Shown here: positions 1 to 5,788 of the stretch, in pieces
Layout of the letters: every line of letters begins with the position of its first letter
How positions within the stretch are numbered: the stretch's first letter is position 1
DNA from: Bacteroidota bacterium
Lineage (GTDB): Bacteria; Bacteroidota; Rhodothermia; Rhodothermales; JAAAOL01
Length of the DNA: 8,980 bases
Direction: 5' to 3'
NCBI GenBank assembly: GCA_009908885.1
Contig: JAAAOL010000538.1
Location: forward strand, 1 to 8,980
The notes under the pieces: model-generated
Database searches by the model: none
What the model was told of the DNA's origin: nothing
Seen by the model: the letters and a program-made list of their open reading frames with translations, nothing else
Program-made: the position numbers and the translations under genes

Positions 1-132
1 CGCCCGAACGCGAAAAGCGATCCCTCCATCGATGTGCCCGTCCCTTGACGCATCGATAGTGGTTCAAACAGGGATCGGCCCTACGCGGGGCGCGGGATAC
101 CGTACTCGGCCAGGTGGGGGTTGGCCGTAATC

Positions 133-164
133 CGCATATAAAATATGCGCTTCACGGAATCCGT
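133..164. promoter_or_regulatory. Two adjacent palindromes in an AT-rich patch, possible operator/promoter
   Basis: At 133-149 there is a perfect inverted repeat with 7-bp arms (CGCATAT and ATATGCG) around an AAA centre. Five bases later, at 154-164, there is a second perfect one with 5-bp arms (ACGGA and TCCGT) around a single A. They sit in the AT-richest stretch of this GC-rich window. Closely spaced dyads in an AT-rich intergenic stretch are typical of regulator-binding sites, but no gene with a clear start lies immediately downstream within the window, so the target is unknown. Short palindromes can also occur by chance in AT-rich DNA. Confidence 0.3.
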
Positions 165-307
165 AAAGATCATTTAACCAAGTTTCACAACAAGTACACA
201 ATAATTACGGTCCGGCCGGTTGCATTTGTGGGTTGAACGGCGGCCTGGGCCGCCGAGCGGTACGGGATTGATGGACAGTATGATGCCGCACGCCCCTCGC
301 GCGACGG

Positions 308-368
308 CCCGACGGGTCTGCGGACCGCCCCTGCACGTTGCACGGCGATCCGGTCACAGCCCGTCGGG
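308..368 (-). repeat. Inverted repeat downstream of the SPFH gene
   Basis: A perfect 9-bp inverted repeat (CCCGACGGG at 308-316, CCCGTCGGG at 360-368) is separated by 43 nt. It begins about 30 nt past the stop of the minus-strand SPFH gene, so it would form a GC-rich stem in that transcript. There is no U-tract, so it is not a standard intrinsic terminator. It may help stop or stabilise the mRNA, or be coincidental. Confidence 0.2.
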
Positions 369-399
369 GCTCCTCCGAGCGCGTTCTGCAGACGCCAGA

Positions 400-1236
400 C
401 TACTGCCCGCCGAGGATGACGGGCAATCCGTCCTCGCCCGCGCCGACGATGACCGTCTTGGCGTTGGGCGACTGGGCCAGCTCGCGCGTCGCCTCGATGC
501 CTTTGAAGCGCAGGTACTGCGTCGAGAGGCTCTCGGTGATGATGCGCTGGTAATTGGCCTGGCCTTCGGCTTCGATCTGCTTCCGCTCAGCCTCCAGCTG
601 CTCCTTCTGCAGCGTGAACTCGTAGCGTTCGGCTTCCTGCTCCTCTTCCAGCTTGTTTTCGATGGCGCGCTGGATCTGCTCAGGGAGCCGCACGTCACGG
701 ATCAGAATCGCCTCGATCTCCACGAAGCGCGTCTCGACGCCCTCTTCCACACTCTGCAAGATCTGCCCCTGCAACTCGGTCCGGCGGCTGGAGTACAGCT
801 CTTCCGGCGTATAGCGCCCTACGACCTCCCGCACGGCACTCCGCAGTTCAGGCTGGACGAGCTTCCGATAGTAGTCCCGGCCGTAGGTGACGTGCAACTT
901 GGGCAGTTCCACGAAGACGGGCCGCCAGCGGATCGAGACGTCCGTGCCGATGGACAGGCCGTTGGAGGAGAGCACGGTGATGTCCTCCAGTTTCTCCTGC
1001 ACGCGCGCATCGTACTCAATGACGTCGACCCAGGGGGCGTGCACCTTCAGGCCTTCGCCATACGTCTGCGTCGTGTCGGTGCCACCCAAGACGCTGTATT
1101 TGACACCTCCTTCGCCAGAGGCGATGGTCGTGGTCATGCAGCCGGCCGCCATGCCCGCGACGATGAAGAAGATGAAGACGCCCACGACGATGCGGACGAG
1201 GGCGCTCTTGAGATTGGGATAGCTGGTGTCGGCCAT
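400..1236 (-). CDS. SPFH/band 7 (prohibitin-like) membrane protein
   Basis: A 278-residue protein of the SPFH/band 7 family, which forms large oligomeric scaffolds on membranes and often modulates membrane proteases or membrane organisation. The N-terminus has one hydrophobic segment at about residues 13-32, followed by the SPFH domain (about 38-190). The prohibitin-like stretch RDVRLPEQIQRAIENKLEEE comes at 180-199, followed by a charged coiled-coil rich in Glu, Gln and Lys (about 190-235), and the short C-terminus lacks a second membrane span. The methionine at 1236 was chosen because the family N-terminus (short polar stretch then membrane anchor) begins there; the upstream in-frame extension looks non-native. 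The residues MAAGC at 29-33 resemble a lipobox, so this could be a lipoprotein anchored through Cys33 rather than by a transmembrane helix. It is divergent from murB, and I see no protease partner nearby. Family assignment is firm; the specific role is unknown. Confidence 0.88.
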   Translation of the reverse strand: MADTSYPNLKSALVRIVVGVFIFFIVAGMAAGCMTTTIASGEGGVKYSVLGGTDTTQTYGEGLKVHAPWVDVIEYDARVQEKLEDITVLSSNGLSIGTDVSIRWRPVFVELPKLHVTYGRDYYRKLVQPELRSAVREVVGRYTPEELYSSRRTELQGQILQSVEEGVETRFVEIEAILIRDVRLPEQIQRAIENKLEEEQEAERYEFTLQKEQLEAERKQIEAEGQANYQRIITESLSTQYLRFKGIEATRELAQSPNAKTVIVGAGEDGLPVILGGQ

Positions 1237-1415
1237 AATCAGGTCGGTAGGGTGAACATTGCGTCGGATGGATCGTCGCACAAGCCGCCGTGCTCGTGCA
1301 ACGGAATGATAGAAGGTAGCACCCACAGCACCCGGCAACAAGACGTCCCATGAATGCACGGCGCCGCCTCCGCTGGGGCCTACGCCTCGTGTCCTCCGTA
1401 GTTACTCGCCGATCC
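1237..1415. promoter_or_regulatory. Divergent intergenic region between SPFH gene and murB
   Basis: These 179 bp separate the divergent starts of the SPFH gene and murB, so promoters for both should lie here. I found no clear sigma-70 hexamer pair, no Bacteroidota-type TAnnTTTG element and no strong Shine-Dalgarno sequence ahead of either start. The call rests on gene orientation alone. Confidence 0.4.
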
Positions 1416-2486
1416 ATGCCCACGACCTTCGACGACGCCACGCTTTCTGCGCTGCGAGATGCCATGGGCGCCGACCGCCTGCGCCAGGACGTCCCCCTCG
1501 CTCCGTTCACGACGTTCAAGATCGGCGGCCCGGCGGACTGGTTCTATGAAGCCCGGACAGCGGATCAGCTGGCGACGGCCGTCCGGACGGCCCGGGCGCT
1601 CGGCATCCGGCACTTTCTCCTGGGCACCGGGGCCAACATTCTGATCGGCGACCTGGGCTTCCGGGGCCTCGTCATCCGCAATGCGGCCCGGCACCGCACC
1701 GTGCGCCCGGAGCGCCATCAGCTCTGGGTGGAGAGCGGCGCCATCATGTGGCCGGACATCATCGAGACGGCGGTCGCGGCGGGCCTGTCGGGGCTGGAGC
1801 ATTACGTGGGCATCCCCTCCACTGTGGGCGGGGCGCTGTGGCAGAACCTGCACTTCCTCTCCCCCCCGCCGGAGCGTGCCCGCACGATGTACATCGAGGA
1901 GGTGCTGCTGGAGGCCGACCTGCTCACCGAGGACACCGAGCGCCGGACGGTGGACGTGGACTACTTCAACTTCGGCTATGACCAGTCCATCCTGCACGAA
2001 CGCGACGACGTGGTCCTCTCGGCCACCTTCCAGCTCGAACCGGGCGACCCGGAGCGGATGCGCGCCATCATCGCGGCGAACCTGGCCTGGCGGTCGGAGC
2101 GCCACCCGCCGCTGGACACCGAACCGAGTGCGGGCTCCATCTTCCAGAAGATCGAAGGCGTGGGCGCCGGGCGGCTCATCGACGAGTGCGGCTTGCTGGG
2201 CTGCCGGATCGGCGGGGCCGAGGTTACGCACCGCCACGCCAATATCATCATCAACCGCGAGAACGCCACCGCCGCCGACGTGCGCGCCCTGATCGACCAC
2301 GTGCAGACCACCGTCGAGCGTGAGACCGGCTACCACCTGACCCCGGAGATCTCGTTCATCGGCGACTTCGCCCCTCCGACGGCGTCTGCCCCGTACTTCG
2401 TCCCGAAACCCCCGGACGTTCTCACCGCCAAAGAACGCGCCCAACGCGGCAAAGAACAGCGCGATGCCATCGAGCGGAAGACGTGA
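1416..2486 (+). CDS. murB: UDP-N-acetylenolpyruvoylglucosamine reductase (MurB), atypical
   Basis: MurB is the cytoplasmic FAD enzyme that reduces UDP-GlcNAc-enolpyruvate to UDP-MurNAc with NADPH in peptidoglycan precursor synthesis. The 356-residue product shows the FAD-binding N-terminal signatures TTFKIGGPADWF (32-43), LLGTGANILIGDLGF (68-82) and GLEHYVGIPSTVGGALWQN (126-144). The C-terminal domain has PSAGSIFQKIEG (237-248, with the proton-donor Ser241), AGRLIDECGLLGCRIGGAEV (251-270) and TPEISFIG (309-316, with the active-site Glu311). Two usual motifs differ: the GAYG segment after QN is replaced by LHFLSPPPERART (145-157), and the usual Tyr-Arg-X-Ser is Tyr-Asp-Gln-Ser at 188-191. The charged tail after about residue 320 is longer than usual. 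The start at 1416 fits the family; an upstream in-frame ATG at 1350 would add an Arg-rich extension. A clear MurB-family protein; a MurB-like paralogue with another role cannot be excluded. Confidence 0.88.
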   Translation: MPTTFDDATLSALRDAMGADRLRQDVPLAPFTTFKIGGPADWFYEARTADQLATAVRTARALGIRHFLLGTGANILIGDLGFRGLVIRNAARHRTVRPERHQLWVESGAIMWPDIIETAVAAGLSGLEHYVGIPSTVGGALWQNLHFLSPPPERARTMYIEEVLLEADLLTEDTERRTVDVDYFNFGYDQSILHERDDVVLSATFQLEPGDPERMRAIIAANLAWRSERHPPLDTEPSAGSIFQKIEGVGAGRLIDECGLLGCRIGGAEVTHRHANIIINRENATAADVRALIDHVQTTVERETGYHLTPEISFIGDFAPPTASAPYFVPKPPDVLTAKERAQRGKEQRDAIERKT

Positions 2487-2490
2487 GGTC

Positions 2491-2539
2491 GAGGGGCGAG
2501 GGGCGAGGGGCGAAGGGCGATGGGCGAAGGGCGAAGGTC
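2491..2539 (+). repeat. Heptanucleotide tandem repeat (GARGGGC)n with G-quadruplex potential
   Basis: Seven consecutive 7-bp units occupy exactly 49 bp: three GAGGGGC, then GAAGGGC, GATGGGC, GAAGGGC and GAAGGTC. The run starts 5 bp after the murB stop codon. Six runs of three or four G separated by 3-4 bases fit the classic G-quadruplex pattern on the plus strand, which is also the murB mRNA sense strand. Degenerate 7-bp tandem repeats in intergenic DNA are known from, for example, filamentous cyanobacteria (STRR sequences). Their role is unknown; here they might influence transcript ends between convergent genes. Confidence 0.85.
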
Positions 2540-2550
2540 ACAGGTCGCAA

Positions 2551-2593
2551 AACCTGAAACCTGCCAACCTGAAACTTTCAACTTCGAACTCAC
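2551..2593 (+). repeat. Second heptanucleotide repeat family (AACCTGA-like)
   Basis: Six degenerate 7-bp units follow the first tract: AACCTGA (2551), AACCTGC (2558), then after one extra base AACCTGA (2566), AACTTTC (2573), AACTTCG (2580) and AACTCAC (2587). The last unit contains the reverse-strand stop codon of the ADP-ribosylglycohydrolase (2590-2592), so the repeat reaches the very end of that gene. Together with the previous tract it makes up nearly all of the space between the two convergent genes. Confidence 0.7.
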
Positions 2594-3585
2594 CCCTCCC
2601 CCAGCATCGCCTCCACGAACGCCTCGGCTTCGGCTTCCAGCCGGGCCGCGTCCTCCAGCCCCTCGCGCCACGCGTCGGGAAAGCCGCTCCAGCCGTTGAG
2701 CCCGCCGAGCAGCGCGCCGACCATCGCGCCGATGGTGTCGGCATCGCCGCCCACGTTGATCGCCGAGAGGAGCGTAGCCTCTTGCAGACCCGGGTTGCGG
2801 GCGAACATGGCGACGGCGAACGGCCAGGACTCGTCAGCGCGGGCGCTCGTGTCGCCGCAGACCTCTTGCAGATCGAGCGGAAACTCGTCCAGGTGATCGG
2901 TGAGCGTGCGCAGCTGGTCCGATGCAGACGTGTCGTGTGGGCCACCCTCCTGATGCAGACGCTGCTCCGCCCAGGCCGTCATCTCGATGAGGCTCGTCCA
3001 GAACGGGGCTTGCTCCAGCGTCTCGGGCGTATGGCGGAGCGCCTGCCGCACAGCGAACGCCTGCCCGAACCCGGCGGCGACGGACGCCAGGTGGCGGTGC
3101 GTGATCTCCAGGATGGGCCGAACGAGGTCGAAGGCTTCTTCCTTCGACGCCTCGGAGACGGCCCACCACGCCCCGAGGGGCGCCGCCCGCATCGCCGCGC
3201 CGTTGGTCGGCTGCGCGTCATCGCCCGATTCCGACCACGGCGTTCCTGCGGCCAGCCGGTCGATGGCCGCCGTGCTCGTCGGGCCCCACCGTCGCGCGGC
3301 TTCGCGTAGATCGACGTATTCTTCGGCGACGCGTTCGGCCAGGAGCGGCCAGTCCGTCGTCGGGCGTTCGGTCATGGCCCGCACCAGCGCGAACGTGAAT
3401 TGCGTATCGTCCGTCCACTGCCCGGCCGTAAGCTCGTCCGCGTGGTAGTCGTCGTCCCGGTACTCCTTGATGCCTTTATAATACGTCCGCACGTTCTGAT
3501 GGCTCATGCCCTCGACGGGCATCCCCAGCGCATCGCCGATGGCCGTGCCGAGCAGCGCGCCTTTGATCTTGTCCTTATCGGTCAT
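2590..3585 (-). CDS. ADP-ribosylglycohydrolase family protein (DraG/ARH-like)
   Basis: A 331-residue member of the ADP-ribosyl-glycohydrolase family, cytoplasmic binuclear Mg/Mn enzymes that remove ADP-ribose from proteins or small molecules (DraG, ARH1, ARH3). Visible motifs in order are KGALLGTAIGDALGMPVEG (8-26), QWTDDTQFT (56-64) with metal-ligand candidates Thr58-Asp59-Asp60, TNGAAMRAAPLG (127-138), THRH (162-165), and NVGGDADTIGAMVGALLGG (277-295) with Asp281, Asp283 and Thr284. All expected metal-binding positions are present, so it should be active. The start at 3585 places the family N-terminus at residue 2 onward; an in-frame upstream ATG at 3711 would translate the 7-bp repeat tract and is rejected. 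AAGAAGG lies just before the chosen start and is a reasonable ribosome binding site. It is convergent with murB and divergent from ccmB. No ADP-ribosyltransferase partner is nearby, so the substrate cannot be named. Confidence 0.9.
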   Translation of the reverse strand: MTDKDKIKGALLGTAIGDALGMPVEGMSHQNVRTYYKGIKEYRDDDYHADELTAGQWTDDTQFTFALVRAMTERPTTDWPLLAERVAEEYVDLREAARRWGPTSTAAIDRLAAGTPWSESGDDAQPTNGAAMRAAPLGAWWAVSEASKEEAFDLVRPILEITHRHLASVAAGFGQAFAVRQALRHTPETLEQAPFWTSLIEMTAWAEQRLHQEGGPHDTSASDQLRTLTDHLDEFPLDLQEVCGDTSARADESWPFAVAMFARNPGLQEATLLSAINVGGDADTIGAMVGALLGGLNGWSGFPDAWREGLEDAARLEAEAEAFVEAMLGEG

Positions 3586-3620
3586 ACCCTTCTTCGAAGC
3601 ATCGCCTCGCGTATAGATGA

Positions 3621-3662
3621 GGATAGAAGATAGCGGATGGCGGATGGAAGATGGCGATGGGA
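3621..3662 (+). repeat. Heptanucleotide repeat tract (GGATGGC-like) upstream of the ADP-ribosylglycohydrolase
   Basis: Six degenerate 7-bp units in phase: GGATAGA, AGATAGC, GGATGGC, GGATGGA, AGATGGC and GATGGGA. The tract lies 35 bp upstream of the glycohydrolase start, in its likely 5' leader or promoter region. Like the tract at 2491-2539 it has period 7 and is purine-rich on the plus strand, so the glycohydrolase gene is bracketed by related repeats. Read on the minus strand it is open and gives a spurious N-terminal extension of the gene. Confidence 0.75.
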
Positions 3663-3728
3663 CGAAGAAAGTCTGATGAGACGTACGGCAAACGTTCACC
3701 CGAGAGCGCACGGGAGTGCACAGTCCGC

Positions 3729-3736
3729 TATATTTC
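3729..3736 (+). promoter_or_regulatory. Possible -7 element for ccmB
   Basis: TATATTTC matches seven of eight positions of the Bacteroidota -7 consensus TAnnTTTG and lies about 40 bp before the ccmB start, in the right orientation. No TTG of a -33 element is found at the expected 19-21 bp further upstream. The assignment therefore rests on half a promoter and on the inferred phylum. Confidence 0.25.
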
Positions 3737-3775
3737 GCCCCTCATCGAATGACGTTTGATTGATCGAACCGTACG

Positions 3776-4447
3776 ATGAACTGGCTTCACGGCGCCTGGG
3801 CGGTGTTCATGAAAGACCTCCGGCTCGAACTGCGCAGCCGCTATGCCATCAACCTGCTGTTGATGTTCGTGCTCTCGGCGCTGCTGCTGGTGCTCTTCGC
3901 CGTCGGGCAGACGGCCATCGGCGAGCGGGTGCAGGCGGCGCTGCTGTGGCTGGTCGTCCTGTTCTCCGCCTCCATCGGGCTGGGGCGCTCGTTCATCAGC
4001 GAGGAGGAGCGTGGGACGGTGCTGCTGCTCCAACTCAACACGCGCGGGAGCATGGTCTACGCGGGCAAGCTGCTGTACAACATCGTGCTGATGCTGGGCC
4101 TGAACCTCGTCGCGGTGGGTGCGTTCATCCTCTTCCTCAACGTCGAGGTGCAGCGGCTCGGGCTCCTGGCGCTGACGGTGCTGCTGGGTGCGTTGGGCCT
4201 GGCCGGGGCGACGACGCTGCTGGCCGCCATCATCGCCCGGACGGCGAGCCGGGGGCCACTGCTGCCGGTGCTGCTCTTTCCACTGCTGGCGCCGCTGCTG
4301 CTCTCGGTCGTCGGGGGGACGCGCGAGGCCCTGCCCGGCGGCGCGGGCTGGCTGGCCGCCTCGGACGAACTGCTGGCCCTCACCGGCTTCACGGGCACGG
4401 TCATCACGGCCTCCGTCCTGCTGTTCGACTATGTCTGGAACGACTAG
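3776..4447 (+). CDS. ccmB: Haem exporter membrane subunit CcmB
   Basis: CcmB is the integral-membrane subunit of the CcmAB(CD) ABC-type complex of cytochrome c maturation System I, which drives release of holo-CcmE. The 223-residue product has the usual length and begins with the amphipathic stretch MKDLRLELRSRYAINLLLMF (12-31). About six hydrophobic segments follow (roughly 25-44, 52-71, 98-122, 129-152, 160-180 and 205-220). The conserved loop GLGRSFISEEERGTVLLLQL (68-87) follows the second span, as in CcmB proteins that contact the ATPase. No ribosome-binding sequence is evident; the start at 3776 matches the family. The ATPase gene ccmA, commonly the immediate upstream partner, is absent, its place being taken by a divergent unrelated gene. 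ccmC follows after an inserted repeat element. Confidence 0.9.
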   Translation: MNWLHGAWAVFMKDLRLELRSRYAINLLLMFVLSALLLVLFAVGQTAIGERVQAALLWLVVLFSASIGLGRSFISEEERGTVLLLQLNTRGSMVYAGKLLYNIVLMLGLNLVAVGAFILFLNVEVQRLGLLALTVLLGALGLAGATTLLAAIIARTASRGPLLPVLLFPLLAPLLLSVVGGTREALPGGAGWLAASDELLALTGFTGTVITASVLLFDYVWND

Positions 4448-4510
4448 CCCCCTTTCAGTACGCGCTGTACGTCGCGTGACACGGAGTGCATCGTCAATCT
4501 TCATTCTGAG

Positions 4511-4702
4511 TCTCGGTGCGCGATCTCAACACCCCTGATCAGCACGTCATCCTGAGCCTGTCGAAAGATCTCCTTCAGCCTGACTCCCAGGACCGAGAGA
4601 TCCCGACACGAGCGCTGTGCAGCGAGCGACTGATGGAGCGCAGCGGAATAATCACGTGCGGGATGACAGACGCGGTGTGTTGAGATCGCACACTTCGGTC
4701 CA
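4511..4702. repeat. Interspersed inverted-repeat (REP/MITE-like) element between ccmB and ccmC
   Basis: The 296 bp between ccmB and ccmC hold no gene. Instead there is a nested inverted-repeat structure. The outer arms at 4516-4535 and 4674-4693 match in 18 of 20 positions. Next come GTCATCC (4546-4552) and GGATGAC (4661-4667), then TGTCGAAAGATCTC (4559-4572) facing GAGATCCCGACA (4597-4608), and a central hairpin CGCTG-TG-CAGCG (4613-4624). The core GTCATCCTGAGCCTGTCGAA resembles a dispersed repeat that I recall from many environmental bacterial genomes. No transposase is encoded, so it would be a non-autonomous or REP-type element. Its strong secondary structure in the ccm transcript could attenuate or process the mRNA. 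Confidence 0.7.
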
Positions 4703-4743
4703 CAGAATCACGTCTGACACAGCAGTAGCATGAGTTTCATACA

Positions 4744-5478
4744 ATGAGTACTTCGTCCACCATGGCGAACACCAACACCTCGGGGGTGAACGTCCGGCGG
4801 TACCGGATCATCCGCAACGTGGTGATCGGCTGGATGACGGTGGTCGTCCTCGGCGCGTTCTTGCTGGACATCCCGCGCATCAACATCCTGGAGCACACGG
4901 CGCGCAACCTGTATTTCCACGTGCCGATGTGGTTCACGATGATGGCCGCGACGCTCGTCTCGGCCTACCACTCGCTACGCCTTCTGCAAACCGGCGCGCC
5001 TGTACGCGACGTCCGGGCGAAGTCGGCGGCGCTGCTGGCGGTGGTCTTCGGGGTGCTCGGACTGGTGACGGGCAGCGTCTGGGCCCGCTTCACGTGGTAT
5101 CAGGGCACGGACCTGTGGTGGAACTTCGACCCGAAGCAGTCGATGGCGGCGGTGCAGGTGCTGATCTACGGCGCGTACTTCGTGCTCCGCTCCGGCATCG
5201 ACGACGACCGCAAGCGCGCCCGCATCGCGGCGGTGTACAACCTGTTCGCCGTCGTCACGGTGCCGTTCCTGTTGTACGTGCTGCCCCGCCAGATGGAGAG
5301 CCTGCACCCCGGCGCCGAGGGCAACCCCGCCTTCAGCGACATTACGCACCCCATCATGCGCCTCATCTTCTACCCGGCCTGTATCGGCTTCATCGGGCTC
5401 TTCTGGGTGCTCTACACGCAGCGCGTCCGCACGGCCCTGGTGCAGCGCCGCCTCGATGACGCTCACGCTCCCCTCTAG
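4744..5478 (+). CDS. ccmC: Haem-handling cytochrome c maturation protein CcmC
   Basis: CcmC binds haem through a tryptophan-rich periplasmic loop and two histidines and attaches it to CcmE. The 244-residue product has about six membrane segments (roughly 25-43, 58-78, 95-113, 133-149, 163-180 and 205-225). The motif NLYFHVPMWF (55-64) carries the first conserved His59, and His188 in MESLHPGAE matches the second. The haem-binding tryptophan loop is present but unusual: WARFTWYQGTDLWWNFDPKQ (113-132) has a few extra residues between the first tryptophans and WWNFD compared with the common WGTWWxWD. The start at 4744 was chosen as the first in-frame ATG; an alternative is Met7 at 4762. The short N-terminal polar extension before the first span is not conserved in CcmC as I know it. 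It lies six bases before the CcmD-like gene, so they are probably cotranscribed. Confidence 0.9.
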   Translation: MSTSSTMANTNTSGVNVRRYRIIRNVVIGWMTVVVLGAFLLDIPRINILEHTARNLYFHVPMWFTMMAATLVSAYHSLRLLQTGAPVRDVRAKSAALLAVVFGVLGLVTGSVWARFTWYQGTDLWWNFDPKQSMAAVQVLIYGAYFVLRSGIDDDRKRARIAAVYNLFAVVTVPFLLYVLPRQMESLHPGAEGNPAFSDITHPIMRLIFYPACIGFIGLFWVLYTQRVRTALVQRRLDDAHAPL

Positions 5479-5484
5479 CCTGCC

Positions 5485-5760
5485 ATGTTCTTCCCTACCG
5501 ATCAAGCCGTCCCCGACACGGCGCAGGCCGCTGCGTCTACCCCGTACGACAGCGTCTGGGCCAACCCGGAGGTGCCCACCAAGGCCGCCGACGGCCTCGA
5601 AGCCGTGATGTTGGCGCAGGATAAGCTGTACGTCGTCCTCGCCGTCGTGCTCATCATCTGGATCGGGCTGATCGTCTTCGTCCTGCGCACCGACCAGCGC
5701 CTCCGCAAACTGGAACGAAGCGTCGAAACAGGCATTCCAGAAGAGCCTGCAGAGGCGTAG
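5485..5760 (+). CDS. ccmD: CcmD-like small membrane protein
   Basis: A 91-residue protein with a single membrane segment (about 48-66, LYVVLAVVLIIWIGLIVFVL) followed by RTDQRLRKLERSVE (68-81), the basic amphipathic tail typical of CcmD. CcmD is a small subunit that holds CcmC and CcmE together and aids release of holo-CcmE from the CcmABC complex. The position between ccmC (6 bp gap) and ccmE (28 bp gap) strongly supports this identity, since the sequence itself has little to recognise. The N-terminal 40 residues are Ala/Pro-rich and not part of the usual family. Translation could instead start at Met42 (5608), giving about 50 residues, closer to the usual size of CcmD. Confidence 0.75.
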   Translation: MFFPTDQAVPDTAQAAASTPYDSVWANPEVPTKAADGLEAVMLAQDKLYVVLAVVLIIWIGLIVFVLRTDQRLRKLERSVETGIPEEPAEA

Positions 5761-5788
5761 TACCTCACCACATCGACTCGTCTGTACC

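Larger units (their letters stand above)
1..399. other. Non-coding stretch with no supported gene
   Basis: No reading frame here looks like a gene. The only open frame entering the window edge on the plus strand in frame 1 stops at 46-48 and is too short to judge; it might be the tail of an upstream gene. Positions about 121-210 are clearly AT-richer than the surroundings and carry two perfect small palindromes (listed separately), which suggests a promoter or operator region. Positions 211-399 are GC-rich and lie downstream of the 3' end of the minus-strand SPFH gene. A 9-bp inverted repeat there (308-316 and 360-368, 43-nt loop) could fold in the SPFH transcript, but no T-run follows it. 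Confidence 0.6.

Noticed and set aside
1..48. Possible C-terminal tail of an upstream plus-strand gene in frame 1, stopping at 46-48
   Set aside because: Only 15 codons are visible with no recognisable motif; cannot be told from chance.
55..80. GGTTCAAAC resembling a tRNA T-loop
   Set aside because: No complementary T-stem, acceptor stem or CCA-adjacent structure surrounds it.
220..1353. Long plus-strand open frame (377 codons) across the SPFH gene
   Set aside because: It is antisense to a clear prohibitin-like gene, its protein is low-complexity and shows no family motif; high GC keeps the opposite strand open.
1380..2444. Long minus-strand open frame (354 codons) across murB
   Set aside because: Antisense shadow of murB; rich in Arg, Gly, His and Asp with no recognisable domain.
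2491..2593. CRISPR-like array
   Set aside because: The repeats are 7 bp with no unique spacers, and no cas gene is present; they are simple degenerate tandem repeats.
2590..3585. DraT/DraG nitrogenase regulation or a toxin-antitoxin-like ADP-ribosylation pair
   Set aside because: Only the hydrolase is present; no ADP-ribosyltransferase, macrodomain partner or nitrogenase gene lies nearby.
3586..3711. N-terminal extension of the ADP-ribosylglycohydrolase starting at 3711
   Set aside because: The added residues come from translating the 7-bp repeat tract; the family N-terminus begins right after the ATG at 3585.
3728..4504. Minus-strand open frame (258 codons) across ccmB
   Set aside because: Gln/Arg/Glu-rich antisense product of a Leu-rich membrane protein gene; no motif.
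4511..4702. Insertion sequence with transposase
   Set aside because: The element is under 200 bp and has no reading frame of use; at most it is a non-autonomous or REP-type element.
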